Below, one piece after another: positions 7,487 to 15,932 of a stretch of 18,909 bases of DNA; position 1 is the first letter of the stretch; every line of letters starts with the position of its first letter. Under the pieces are notes generated by a model. It had not been told where the DNA came from. It saw only the letters and a list, made by a program, of their open reading frames with translations, and did no database searches. This DNA is from Planctomycetota bacterium (GTDB lineage Bacteria; Planctomycetota; Planctomycetia; Pirellulales; Pirellulaceae). The position numbers were made by a program, and so were the translations under genes. The stretch lies in contig JAJRVM010000114.1 in the NCBI GenBank assembly GCA_024277285.1, positions 1 to 18,909 of the forward strand, in the 5' to 3' direction.

Positions 7487-8947
7487 TTAGAATCGGAAAT
7501 AGATGAATGGGTTAAACGACGACGACACGAGCAGCGTGAAGCTGGCGACCAGCAGCACCACACTACAGGTGGCGCGCAGAATAAGCTGCAGTTGCTCGCG
7601 CTGACCACCATGCTCGACGGCCCAGTTTCCAAGCCACGTTCCGGCCGGGCTGCAGAGTGGCGCGATGCTAAGCAGGATGGCGATGGCCAGGACGAAATAG
7701 AGCGGCGGTGACATGAGGGACGCAACGGTGACGCTCGCCGTGGCCTGGGCGAACGGCATGAACATCACCGCAAGGTAGCTGGTGGCCTGAGAGAGATCCC
7801 ACGCGCGAAAGAATACCCAGGTCAGTACGATCAATACCAGTGTGCGAGGCATGGCCAATGCGGCAGGCCATGGTGCCCAGTTGTGTTTGTGAGCAAAGCG
7901 TTCAGCGGTCAGCAACGCCCCGTGTAAGCCGCCCCAGACAATGAAGTTCCATGAAGCGCCGTGCCAGAATCCGGATAACAGAAACACGATCCACAGATTC
8001 ACGTAGACACGCCATGACGCTACGCGGTTGCCTCCCAGTGGAATGTACAGGTACTCGCGCATCCAATTGGACAGCGAGATGTGCCAGCGGCGCCAGAATT
8101 CGGTGATCGAACGCGAAACGTACGGATAGTTGAAATTCTCCAGGAAATGGAAACCGAACATCTTTCCCAATCCGATTGCCATGTCACTGTAACCGGAGAA
8201 GTCGAAATAGAGTTGCAGGGAATAGCAAACGGCGGCCAACCAGGCTGCGGCCCAGGTCAGTGTATGTGGGTCTGCGGCGGCAGCCTGCGTGCCGCCAAAC
8301 GCCGTGTCGACCACGGTCGCCAACGTGTTTGCAATAATGACTTTCTTGGCCAACCCTCCGGCGAATCGCCATACACCCACCAAAAACTGCTCGTCCGAGT
8401 AGCTCCGTTTGATCAATTGCTGCGAAACGTCGTGATACCGCACGATCGGCCCGGCAATGAGTTGTGGGAAGAGCGATACATACAACAGATAGTGCACAAA
8501 ACTGCGCGCCGGTTCTGCCGTTCGACGATAGACGTCAACCAGATAACTCAGTTTCTGGAACGTGAAGAACGAAATACCGATCGGCATCACCACCGCTGTC
8601 CACGTGATCGGGTCATGGTGGGCTAACTGCAGCACCTGATTCACCTGGTCGACAAAGAAATTCATGTACTTGGCGTACAGGAAGATCCCTAGGTTCGCTG
8701 CAATTGCCAATGATAGAATGAGACGCTCGCGCCAGCCGTGTTGCCACCGAACCATCCAGCGGCTGCAGACAAAATCAAGGTAACTGGTCGCGACCAGAAT
8801 GACGACGAATTGAGGAGCGCCCCACGCGTAGAACAACAGGCTGCCGATCAGTACGACAAGGTTGCGCATTCGAGCGGGCACGACGTAATAAGCCGTTAGC
8901 AGGGCCGGCAGGAAAATGCAGAGGAAAAGAACAGAACTGAAAACCAT
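7487..8947 (-). CDS. AlgI-like MBOAT-family O-acetyltransferase
   Basis: The 486-residue polytopic membrane protein would move acetyl groups across the inner membrane to an AlgJ-like partner. The N-terminus (MVFSSVLFLCIFLPALLTAY) and the run of hydrophobic segments match AlgI, DltB and PatA relatives of usual length. Family motifs are QKLSYLVDVYR (131-141), FPQLIAGPIVRY (160-171), YFDFSGYSDMAIG (247-259), FWRRWHISLSNW (284-295) and GFWHGASWNF (326-335). His329 sits where MBOAT enzymes have the catalytic histidine, and His289 is also conserved. The AlgJ-like gene begins 166 bp downstream on the same strand. No AlgF- or AlgX-type third partner is visible. No strong ribosome-binding site precedes the ATG. 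Confidence 0.95.
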   Translation of the reverse strand: MVFSSVLFLCIFLPALLTAYYVVPARMRNLVVLIGSLLFYAWGAPQFVVILVATSYLDFVCSRWMVRWQHGWRERLILSLAIAANLGIFLYAKYMNFFVDQVNQVLQLAHHDPITWTAVVMPIGISFFTFQKLSYLVDVYRRTAEPARSFVHYLLYVSLFPQLIAGPIVRYHDVSQQLIKRSYSDEQFLVGVWRFAGGLAKKVIIANTLATVVDTAFGGTQAAAADPHTLTWAAAWLAAVCYSLQLYFDFSGYSDMAIGLGKMFGFHFLENFNYPYVSRSITEFWRRWHISLSNWMREYLYIPLGGNRVASWRVYVNLWIVFLLSGFWHGASWNFIVWGGLHGALLTAERFAHKHNWAPWPAALAMPRTLVLIVLTWVFFRAWDLSQATSYLAVMFMPFAQATASVTVASLMSPPLYFVLAIAILLSIAPLCSPAGTWLGNWAVEHGGQREQLQLILRATCSVVLLVASFTLLVSSSFNPFIYFRF

Positions 8948-9437
8948 AGAATCTTGTCTCGTCTTGGGCTCTGGTCAAAGGGAGTTTGAATTACTAGCGT
9001 CATTCCTGGTTGCCGGTGCGGCGGGAGTTTGAGGGCAGGTGGATGGTGTGCGATCGCTGTGGCGGTCGCCCCCGAACTGGGCCTCCAAACGAGCGCGGGG
9101 CGAGTAGTCTATTCGCTGCTCTAGAATCAGTCCAGGTTGATAATTGGCACCCTCGAATCGGCCATCGGCTGTCTCGCGCGGCGAACCGAGGGGGAGCGGC
9201 ACAGGCCAGGTTTTTTGCTGTGGTTTCGATCGCAAGCCTTTCTTACAATCATGCCGGCTAGCAAAATGTCTGCGCCGCGCCGTTTTGGTGGCGGCTACGG
9301 TACGGTCTGCTCATGTTAGCTTCACGCGAGTGCTAGCACTTGCATGCTTTGCCAGTCCGAGGTTCACGGCGCCGCAAAGCTCTGCTGCGGCTCGTAACGA
9401 CGCGTCTCCCCCCCCCACAAACGGAAGACCGACCGAT
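8948..9437. other. Divergent intergenic region between the AlgI-like and methyltransferase genes
   Basis: Two divergent genes must be transcribed from this 490-bp stretch. A minus frame at 8975-9235 and the upstream extension of the methyltransferase frame (9144-9437) overlap each other and show no motif, so neither is accepted. The clearest element is the palindrome at 9329-9340. No -10/-35 pair was convincing. Confidence 0.5.
9329..9340. promoter_or_regulatory. 12-bp perfect palindrome, possible operator
   Basis: AGTGCTAGCACT is perfectly self-complementary and lies 97 bp before the methyltransferase ATG and about 380 bp before the AlgI-like gene on the other strand. The half-site resembles GAGTGCTA of the HrcA CIRCE element, but the 9-bp CIRCE spacer is missing. 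Operator function is only a suggestion. Confidence 0.3.
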
Positions 9438-10082
9438 ATGATTGAGTCCTACATCGCAAACTTGTGTCATTCCGAACAGGAACGCATTCGTTACCTCCGC
9501 GATGACCTCCGCCAGTGCATGTCGACGGGAGAGGCTCTGCGTTTTCTGGACATGGGAGCGGGGTCGGGTACGATGTCGATCGGCGTCTTGCTACTGTTTC
9601 CAACCGCTGAAGGAACGCTCGTTGACATTCAAGACCGACTTGATTTGCCTGATTCCGTGTCGACCGCAGTGAGTGGACGCTATCAGTCCATTCCGTGGAA
9701 GGAGGTCGCAGGTATCTCGGGCACGACGTTTGACTTGGTGCTATCGACGGACGTGCTGGAACATATTCCCGACTGGCACCGTGCGTTTCAAGACCTATGT
9801 CACTACGTGAAGGCTGGTGGCTACCTCTACGTGCAGGCTCCGAGTAACTACCCGTCGCCCAGTTTCCCGACCGTAACGGTATGGAAACAGCGTCTACTCG
9901 GCTACATGCATCGGAATGACCCGAACCAGCATGTGCGGCATGGGCTCAGTTGCAAGCAGTTGTATGATGAAGCGACGCGGGCCGGTTTGCAAACACTGGT
10001 GGCGGCCGAGGACTATGTGGTCGATGCCACGGTCTTCTGCGATTTCAAACCAAGGTGCCATTGTCTGTTCCGCAAGCCTTAA
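9438..10082 (+). CDS. Class I SAM-dependent methyltransferase
   Basis: The predicted 214-residue protein has the Rossmann-type SAM fold. Motif I is FLDMGAGSGTMS (about 36-47), an acidic end of strand 2 is LVDIQD (61-66), and the motif IV region is FDLVLSTDVLEHIPDW (98-113), followed by AGGYLYVQAP. This layout is typical of Methyltransf_11/23 enzymes, which methylate small molecules, sugars or lipids. ATG at 9438 was chosen because it starts right before the conserved region and has GGAAGA about 9 nt upstream; the upstream extension is low complexity. The gene is transcribed against all its neighbours and converges on the TylF-like gene, with 84 bp between stops. Substrate is not deducible; a glycan role is suggested by location only. 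Confidence 0.85.
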   Translation: MIESYIANLCHSEQERIRYLRDDLRQCMSTGEALRFLDMGAGSGTMSIGVLLLFPTAEGTLVDIQDRLDLPDSVSTAVSGRYQSIPWKEVAGISGTTFDLVLSTDVLEHIPDWHRAFQDLCHYVKAGGYLYVQAPSNYPSPSFPTVTVWKQRLLGYMHRNDPNQHVRHGLSCKQLYDEATRAGLQTLVAAEDYVVDATVFCDFKPRCHCLFRKP

Positions 10083-10166
10083 GGCCTGAAAGGCAGCGCA
10101 GCAGGTCACCGCGGAACACGTTGAGAAATTGTCCAAGCCAGCCCAGTGGTGCATTGAACTCCGCTG

Positions 10167-10949
10167 TCATTTCACCTGCAGGCTTGAGGCGATGAAGCTG
10201 TTACGATACGTGCCCTCTTTGTGGAACTCGGTGAAAGAATAGCCGTCCACACATTGACTCCACTCGGCAAACGCACGCTGTTCGCCCAGTCGTGGGTTGC
10301 CACGATAGGCATACCAATCGTCAAAGATCACCACCGTGCCATCCTGGAGCAGCGGAGTTACGAAGTTCAGCACGGTAGCGGCTGAACTGTAGAGATCGCA
10401 GTCAACCCAGATGATGCTGGCCTGCTTCATCTGGTGTCGTTGGATGGTTGCGGCGGTGCAGGTATCCTCGAACCACCCTGGAACGCAGACAACTCGATCC
10501 AGGTCGACCCCCGAGCCCACAATGTTCGCCTTGAATTCGTCCATGCTGGCCGAATACTGCCCGGCCGCGAAGTCGGCCGTCTGCTTGTCGACGCCGTCGA
10601 GTTCAGGGAGGCCCTGAAACGAATCGAAAGCAAAATAGCGTACGTTGTTCCATATCTCCCGACGCTGTTGATTGTCTTCCGGCGAGGCATTGTAGGCGGT
10701 TGACACGCGTTGCTCGAACGTCGCACTAATTGCTTCATACGCCTTGCCAAACGAATGGCCACGAAAGACGCCAAACTCCAGATAATCGCCCGGAATCTTG
10801 TCGTTGACGATGAACCTGGCAGCTTTTTCGATGAGCGTCATGCTGGCGTTCCAGTCAAGCTCGGGCTGGACATAAGGACGCTCAGGCAGAAGCACAAGTT
10901 TTCCCATCGCGACGCGGAAGGGACGCAAAATTCGTTTGAGCAAGTTCAT
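10167..10949 (-). CDS. TylF/MycF-like O-methyltransferase
   Basis: The predicted 260-residue protein belongs to the macrocin O-methyltransferase (TylF) family of SAM- and Mg-dependent sugar O-methyltransferases. Motifs are GDYLEFGVFRGHSF (54-67, SAM loop), FAFDSFQGLPE (106-116), and WVDCDLYSS (181-189) with VIFDDWYAYRGNP (207-219), whose aspartates bind the metal in characterised members. Length and motif order match the family. The N-terminal 20 residues are basic and hydrophobic. It follows the pyruvyl transferase by 18 bp on the same strand, so the two are probably co-transcribed. This supports methylation of a sugar of the local glycan. No clear ribosome-binding site precedes ATG 10949. 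Confidence 0.88.
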   Translation of the reverse strand: MNLLKRILRPFRVAMGKLVLLPERPYVQPELDWNASMTLIEKAARFIVNDKIPGDYLEFGVFRGHSFGKAYEAISATFEQRVSTAYNASPEDNQQRREIWNNVRYFAFDSFQGLPELDGVDKQTADFAAGQYSASMDEFKANIVGSGVDLDRVVCVPGWFEDTCTAATIQRHQMKQASIIWVDCDLYSSAATVLNFVTPLLQDGTVVIFDDWYAYRGNPRLGEQRAFAEWSQCVDGYSFTEFHKEGTYRNSFIASSLQVK

Positions 10950-10967
10950 TTGAGTTGAATTCTCAGG

Positions 10968-12263
10968 CTACGCGGATTTCTTCAGTGGCGTTGGCGAGGC
11001 AATAAGTTGCAGGTCGTCGGTCAACCAGGTTCCGAACCGGGCCATCGAAACGGAAGGGCGTTGGAACAGGTGAGCGAGTGACAGATGCGTGCCCATCGCT
11101 TGTTTCACTCGACTCATCAGGCAGTCGCGGTCCCAAGTTTCTTTTTCCGTCAGGATGAAATCGGACAGCCCCAGCGGGCGCGCGAAGCCGTCCTGTTTGA
11201 CATACGAGTAATGGTTGCCAGTCATGCCGACGAAGGGCGTATTGGACGTACCGGCGAAGACGATGAAATGGTACCGACCGCCGAGGGCGATCGCGCAGCG
11301 TGAGATCAAGCGTTTAATGCTCGCGTCGCGCCAATACCGAGTGTCGGGGACAGTGACACGTGGTTTCCAGTCGTTTTGGACCATGTCGCGTATCATCCAC
11401 AGGCGTTGCAGATCACCCGGCGTATGGCTAACGCAAACCACGTGTTCGACCAGGTCATGGACGAGCAGCTGTTCGATGGTCTCCGCGACGAACTGCCGTT
11501 TGACCGGGTCGTCGGCCGTATAGTCGGTCACGTTAACGGCGGCCACGCGCTGTGTATCGAGCAGTTGGTCCAAGTCGTCGGGCAAATGAGCATCTTGGTA
11601 GGGCAGGCAGTAAGCATCATCAAACGTTTCGATCAGTTCATGCGGCTGCGCGTCAATGAGGTTCAGATAGCGGCGCGAGTAGTCGGCATCGCGGACCGTC
11701 AACACCGCAACCATTTCGACGATTTCGCGCGCAAGTTGGTCGTCTTCCCGATTGGCGCCCAGCGGTCCGATCGTCTGGCCGCTCATGAAGACCGGCAGTC
11801 CAAAGCGTTTGAATTCCGAGACGATCAGGTGGATACGCTCCAGGCTCCATCGGCGTCCTTCCCGTGTATTGATTGTGCCGCCACCGGTGATAAGGGCAAC
11901 GTCGCATTGTTCAAGCGCGCGTTGTGCCGCCGAGGCCGGTGATGGGTGTCGGTAATTGCGGAGCGCTGCCTTGATCCGTTTGCGCACGCTCTTGGGACGC
12001 GGTGGCGGATTGCGTATGGTCATCGCGTCGTGGACCAGGAGTTCGGACGAAATACAGTTTGCCGTTGGGTGGTCGTGGTATTGCGCAACATAGTCGGACT
12101 GAGCGCCGAATAGATAGATCTGTTCGCGGGAGATGCCGAGCTCATGATGTAAATAGTCCAGATCCTCGGTCAACATCGCTTCGTCGCCGATGTCCATGAA
12201 GCCGTAACTGCCGGCGACGGCCACGCGGATCTCGTTTGCGTTGGTTGCATCGTGAGTGTTCAA
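10968..12263 (-). CDS. Polysaccharide pyruvyl transferase family protein
   Basis: The predicted 431-residue protein likely transfers pyruvate from phosphoenolpyruvate to a sugar, forming a ketal (CsaB-like family). Seen are RVAVAGSYGFMDIGDEAML (13-31) with the family's N-terminal G-x-x-N/D-x-GDEA pattern, VALITGGGTINTREG (122-136), PVFMSGQTIGPLG (157-169), VLTVRDADYSRRYL (187-200), and the C-terminal ALGGRYHFIVFA (326-337) followed by TPFVGM. Start is a TTG at 12263 with a GGGAGCGAGG purine stretch just upstream; no in-frame ATG lies near. The nitroreductase gene ends 56 bp upstream and the TylF-like gene starts 18 bp downstream, consistent with one transcript. Acceptor sugar unknown. Confidence 0.9.
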   Translation of the reverse strand: MNTHDATNANEIRVAVAGSYGFMDIGDEAMLTEDLDYLHHELGISREQIYLFGAQSDYVAQYHDHPTANCISSELLVHDAMTIRNPPPRPKSVRKRIKAALRNYRHPSPASAAQRALEQCDVALITGGGTINTREGRRWSLERIHLIVSEFKRFGLPVFMSGQTIGPLGANREDDQLAREIVEMVAVLTVRDADYSRRYLNLIDAQPHELIETFDDAYCLPYQDAHLPDDLDQLLDTQRVAAVNVTDYTADDPVKRQFVAETIEQLLVHDLVEHVVCVSHTPGDLQRLWMIRDMVQNDWKPRVTVPDTRYWRDASIKRLISRCAIALGGRYHFIVFAGTSNTPFVGMTGNHYSYVKQDGFARPLGLSDFILTEKETWDRDCLMSRVKQAMGTHLSLAHLFQRPSVSMARFGTWLTDDLQLIASPTPLKKSA

Positions 12264-12319
12264 GAGCCTCGCTCCCAGGGAAGTGGCCGATAGAAAGGCG
12301 ATTTCGCCATAGCGTTACG

Positions 12320-13270
12320 TTAAGCTGCCTTCGCGTGGTTGTTGTCCTGTGGATGGTCTTTCATGACCTTAGGGATTTCCAGGCGATGGATACGTCGATC
12401 CAACGAGCTTGTCCAACGAAGCAATTGCTTGAGTGTTTTGGAAAACAGTTTCAGTTTCCAAGACTCCCAACGGGAAAGCGTTATCGGCGGATGGCGGACT
12501 TCTGATTTGCGCGCGACCGTATAGTATTCGGTTTCTCGCCGCGCGGTGCTTTGCCATATCGTGGCGCCATGTTTCGATTCGCCGATCGGGAACCCCGATT
12601 CGTCGACGTGCTTCGGATAGCCGACCGTAATGATGCCTTGCAGCTTGTAGTATCCGGGGATGTCATACTGCTGCAGCACGGTACGCCAGGATTGGCCTGA
12701 CATCAGTCGTGTGCGGTTCATCGAGTCGGACGCCGAGATCCAGCACGTGGCCAGGCCCATCGCCGTGGCCTGGAGCAGGATATTCTGCATCGACGCGGCG
12801 CAGTTTTGGATCTCGAGTGGTTCCCAGATGTAATACTCGCCCATTCCACGCCGATCGTTTTCCTTTGAATCGACAAAGACCAAGATCAACGCGGCAGCGT
12901 GTCCCAATAGACCACCGGGATGCGATTCCCGAATACGTGTCGGAGCGCCGTTCTGGTATGGCCAAACGAACCGTGCCGAGCCAATGCGCGTGATTTCGGA
13001 CGGGTCGTCAACTACCAGGAATCGCTGATTCTGCCAATTCGATCCACTTGGTGCGTTGATGCCAGCGCGCAACAGTAGTTCGAGCTGTTCAGGTGTCAGT
13101 TTCTGGTCGGAATAACGACGCACCGAACGACGCCGTTCGATCACCGTTCGGACGGCGTTGCAGCACTCGGGACCGGCCAGTAGCTGACCGGTCCGATCAT
13201 CTTCCCGCGCCCCGTTGCGATGGTCGGTTTGCGGCGGGGGCAATGGTGTGGGAGTCAGTTCTGCGGCCAT
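12320..13270 (-). CDS. Nitroreductase-family flavoprotein with basic C-terminal extension
   Basis: The 316-residue protein has an FMN-binding nitroreductase core. Motifs are IERRRSVRRYSDQKL (44-58, flavin phosphate site), INAPSGSNWQNQRF (71-84), NILLQATAMGLATCW (163-177) and GIITVGYP (212-219). Around the core are a proline-rich N-terminus of about 37 residues and a C-terminal tail of about 85 residues rich in Arg, Lys and Trp (WESWKLKLFSKTLKQLLRW). This tail is not part of the standard fold and could bind membranes or a partner. ATG at 13270 has GAGG about 10 nt upstream. It sits between a GT2 and a pyruvyl transferase gene on the same strand. Nitroreductase-like genes do occur in capsule loci of other bacteria, but the reaction there is not clear to me. 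Family firm; role unknown. Confidence 0.87.
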   Translation of the reverse strand: MAAELTPTPLPPPQTDHRNGAREDDRTGQLLAGPECCNAVRTVIERRRSVRRYSDQKLTPEQLELLLRAGINAPSGSNWQNQRFLVVDDPSEITRIGSARFVWPYQNGAPTRIRESHPGGLLGHAAALILVFVDSKENDRRGMGEYYIWEPLEIQNCAASMQNILLQATAMGLATCWISASDSMNRTRLMSGQSWRTVLQQYDIPGYYKLQGIITVGYPKHVDESGFPIGESKHGATIWQSTARRETEYYTVARKSEVRHPPITLSRWESWKLKLFSKTLKQLLRWTSSLDRRIHRLEIPKVMKDHPQDNNHAKAA

Positions 13271-13386
13271 GGCTTACGGTCCTCATGGGTAACGTTGCCG
13301 GTAGTATCAAGTTTGGCGTGGATCGTCCTGATCCGCTTGGTTTCGAGCTCGAGGGCTCTCGCGGTTCGCAAAAACGGCGGCATGAT

Positions 13387-14346
13387 TCATGCTCCGGTCG
13401 GTGCGGATCTCGGCCACAGGAAGCGGCGATACCACTTGCGCCGCTGCGGCTTGGGGGCAATTGCCAGGCGAGCGGCATCGAGTGTCGCTGTGAACGGTGC
13501 CGTCAGGTTGTTCGCCAGGGCGGTCGCACCGTACTGCTTGACCGCTTCGGCGAGCATGGTTTCGACCACTTTCGTCGCTCGATCATGAACGAGTTGATCG
13601 CTGGTGAACGCGATGACCGACAGTAGGAACTCAATGTGCGAGTAGATAGCAACCAGCGGGGATTGCACGACTTTGGTCGTCGCACTTGCATCGTGAACGC
13701 GGTATTGCACGAGCGAATCAGGTTGTACGAAAAACGGACCTTGGCCCGCCAGCAGGACCCACAAAGTCCAGTCTTCGTATTGAAACAGTTGGTCGAAGCC
13801 AAAGGGTTGTTGTTGCAGTGCGACGGCGCGGACGAGAGCGGATGAATTCAGGACACTGTTGCGCTGCAGGAATGCTTCATCGTCGCGGAACGAGTAGACG
13901 CGCTCTTGTCGTGCAAAAGCGTTGAACGCATCGGCCCAAGTGGGACCCGCGATGATCGCTCCATCCGCGTCGATGCACTGCGCACCGCAGTGGTAGACGA
14001 TGCACTCGGGGTGCCTGGCGGCCGATCGCAATTGTTGTTCTAGCTTGGTCGGCGCAAACAGATCGTCTGCGTCGAGCAACGCGATATACGGGCCATGACT
14101 GTGGTCAATCGCTTTGCGACGCGTTACCGATACTCCTTTGTTGGCGTGTGCTTCATGAAACAGGACGCTGATGCGCTGGTCCTGTTGGGCATAGCCACAC
14201 GCGATCTCGGCCGATCGGTCGGTTGACCCGTCGTCGACGATAACCAACTCCCAGTCCGCGTGTGTCTGGTGCAGAACGGATTCGATGCAACGAGCGATGT
14301 AGCGCTGCGCATTGTAGAGCGGTACGATGACAGAAACGTGGGGCAC
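13387..14346 (-). CDS. GT2-family glycosyltransferase
   Basis: The 319-residue inverting GT-A glycosyltransferase shows the full GT2 motif set. VSVIVPLYNAQRYIARCIES (4-23) leads, followed by LVIVDDGSTDRS (34-45, nucleotide binding), the metal-binding LLDADD (90-95), and YEDWTLWVLLA (190-200) holding the catalytic ED pair. The C-terminal part is basic. GTG at 14346 overlaps by one base the TAG stop of the capsule-type gene upstream, which strongly suggests translational coupling. There is no transmembrane domain, so it acts in the cytoplasm on a lipid-linked or protein-linked acceptor. Sugar specificity cannot be read from sequence. Confidence 0.93.
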   Translation of the reverse strand: MPHVSVIVPLYNAQRYIARCIESVLHQTHADWELVIVDDGSTDRSAEIACGYAQQDQRISVLFHEAHANKGVSVTRRKAIDHSHGPYIALLDADDLFAPTKLEQQLRSAARHPECIVYHCGAQCIDADGAIIAGPTWADAFNAFARQERVYSFRDDEAFLQRNSVLNSSALVRAVALQQQPFGFDQLFQYEDWTLWVLLAGQGPFFVQPDSLVQYRVHDASATTKVVQSPLVAIYSHIEFLLSVIAFTSDQLVHDRATKVVETMLAEAVKQYGATALANNLTAPFTATLDAARLAIAPKPQRRKWYRRFLWPRSAPTGA

Positions 14347-15641
14347 TAAGTGTTCTCCTTGACGAGCCGAAGCAGTTCGTCCGCATTCTTCTTGCGACAG
14401 TACTTTTCAAAGAAGATATAAGCGAATTGTCTGGCTCGCGCCGTGGTTTCAGAGGCGTTGTGACGGGCTGCCTGCATGGCACTGTCGAAATAGAGTGGAT
14501 CGGGCGCATCACAGGTGAAGTCAAGTCCACTGTAAAACGCGTCGCCACACACGACGATTCCCTTACCACGAATCGAAGCTTCCAGGCCCGCCTGCGAATT
14601 AACGGTGACGGCCAGCGCACAGTTGTTGATCAGTTCATACGTGTCGTACGAGTTGTCTTCATCAATAATCGTACCCATTTCCCGCAGCGCGCGCGCCAGG
14701 GGCTGATCACTTGTGATCTTGCGATAGGTCAAGCGGTCGTAAGGACGATCGTCGATGGTATTGTTGCCGGCATTTTCTTTCGGATGCAGTTTTACGACCA
14801 AATCGTGATCGTGCTGCCGGCACCATCGCACGCACTGTTGCAGGATGGCCAACGGGGACGCCCATCGCCGCAGGCCAAAGACTTGCGACGAGTCGGTGTA
14901 GACTTGACCGAGGAATAGGACCGTCGGGCGATCGCTCGAGTGCTGCTGTCGCGTCGCCGGGCTACGGTGTTCGGCCGACTTCAATTGCTTTGTCCGCTCG
15001 ATCAAACGTTGGCAATACTTTTCGCTTGTCCGCAGGTCTATTCGGTTCTGAAAACGCCAGAAGTAGCTCTTCGCCACGTTGCGGTTCGTGGTGATGCCCG
15101 CGACGTTATCCCATACCATTCGATCGGCGATCGCCGTATTCTCGACCGCGATGACGGTAATATCGAGGTGCAGGGCAGCGCATCGAGCCACGGCATTGTG
15201 TGGTTCAAAACCTTGTACCACGACGACTGCGGCAGGTCGCTGTTGCTTGAATCGTGCCAGCACGCGACCGTAGCTCGCCGTCACCCGCGCTCGCCACGCG
15301 TGGCGTATCGCCTGGTGCGCCGCGCCAAGTTCCGAGGGAAGGGAGTCGGTGGCGACGCACGTGGCATACGTCACCGTCTCGTCGAGTGCTTCGGGGCAAC
15401 GAGGCGTGGGGCCGTGTTCGTCGTCGCCACTGCTGCACGCGGCATCGATATACGAATTCGCTTGCACGACCTGCTCGGCACATGCCACGCTCAACTGCTG
15501 TTGGGAGATCCCCAACCACTGCAGGAAGTAGCAGGGAGTGGCCACGCGGAACGCCGTTCGCCTAGTCCTGCTCATGGGATGGAACAGCTTGGTCAGCGTA
15601 TTGGGGAGCAGTGCGTTGGGGATCGGTAGATTCACGTGCAT
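14346..15641 (-). CDS. Capsule polysaccharide synthesis-like protein (GT-B-like)
   Basis: The 431-residue protein resembles capsule synthesis/export proteins of the KpsS/KpsC and Capsule_synth type. Seen are a predicted N-terminal domain with VVVVQGFEPHNAVARCAA (138-155), TVLFLGQVYTDSS (240-252), LVVKLHPKEN (281-290), SYDTYELINNCALAVTVNSQ (331-350) and AGLEASIRGKGIVVCGDAFY (351-370). The HPKE and the NSxxGxEA/GKxxVxxG motifs are the diagnostic donor-site features of this group. ATG at 15641 is used; Met23 is an alternative that would drop a low-complexity LPIPNALLPNTLTK start. It is first in the minus-strand run, with about 1 kb without genes upstream, so the run's promoter probably lies at 15642-15900. 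Exact role (glycosyltransferase or linker enzyme) is uncertain. Confidence 0.8.
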   Translation of the reverse strand: MHVNLPIPNALLPNTLTKLFHPMSRTRRTAFRVATPCYFLQWLGISQQQLSVACAEQVVQANSYIDAACSSGDDEHGPTPRCPEALDETVTYATCVATDSLPSELGAAHQAIRHAWRARVTASYGRVLARFKQQRPAAVVVVQGFEPHNAVARCAALHLDITVIAVENTAIADRMVWDNVAGITTNRNVAKSYFWRFQNRIDLRTSEKYCQRLIERTKQLKSAEHRSPATRQQHSSDRPTVLFLGQVYTDSSQVFGLRRWASPLAILQQCVRWCRQHDHDLVVKLHPKENAGNNTIDDRPYDRLTYRKITSDQPLARALREMGTIIDEDNSYDTYELINNCALAVTVNSQAGLEASIRGKGIVVCGDAFYSGLDFTCDAPDPLYFDSAMQAARHNASETTARARQFAYIFFEKYCRKKNADELLRLVKENT

Positions 15642-15899
15642 TGCGCGGTATCCGGCAGCGAAATTCCTGGCTGACTGCGTGTTGGCGAGGCAGTGTAGCT
15701 AAGTTGCGGGACTACGGCTAGGCAGATTTCGATTCGTCGCAACTTGGGGGGCTGTGTAACGGGCGTCCGTGATTGGGGGCGCGCAAAGAGGGTAAGTCGC
15801 TCGATTCGAAAATGCCATGTGTCTCCGTGGCTAATTCTTAGCGTGCTAGCAGAAGTCATTACTGGCAAGCGGTTTACGACGAGTTGCTGTTTTCAGGCA
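15642..15899. other. Gene-free upstream region of the island
   Basis: No credible coding frame. It should contain the promoter of the minus-strand run that begins at 15641, but I could not find a good -35/-10 pair on that strand. Frames in this stretch are short and without motifs. Confidence 0.4.
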
Positions 15900-15926
15900 T
15901 TGCCATGGGGAAAGCCTCGCTATAAT
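15900..15926 (+). promoter_or_regulatory. Sigma-70-like promoter of a candidate small RNA
   Basis: A consensus -10 box TATAAT lies at 15921-15926. TTGCCA at 15900-15905 is a possible -35 box; the 15-bp spacer is shorter than ideal. The predicted start is around 15932-15934. It points away from the island into a stretch with no protein gene but with strong RNA structure. Confidence 0.5.
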
Positions 15927-15932
15927 TACTCT

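Noticed and set aside
8975..9235. 86-codon minus-strand frame 27 bp upstream of the AlgI-like gene
   Set aside because: Starts with TTG, has no motif, and overlaps an equally open plus-strand frame. Spacing to the AlgI-like gene is attractive, but there is no positive evidence of coding.
9255..9340. CIRCE heat-shock operator at the AGTGCTAGCACT palindrome
   Set aside because: Only a half-site resemblance. The 9-bp spacer of CIRCE is missing and no chaperone gene is adjacent.
10076..10085. GCCTTAAGGC palindrome over the methyltransferase stop codon
   Set aside because: Short, without T run and without a second supporting stem. Too weak to call a terminator.
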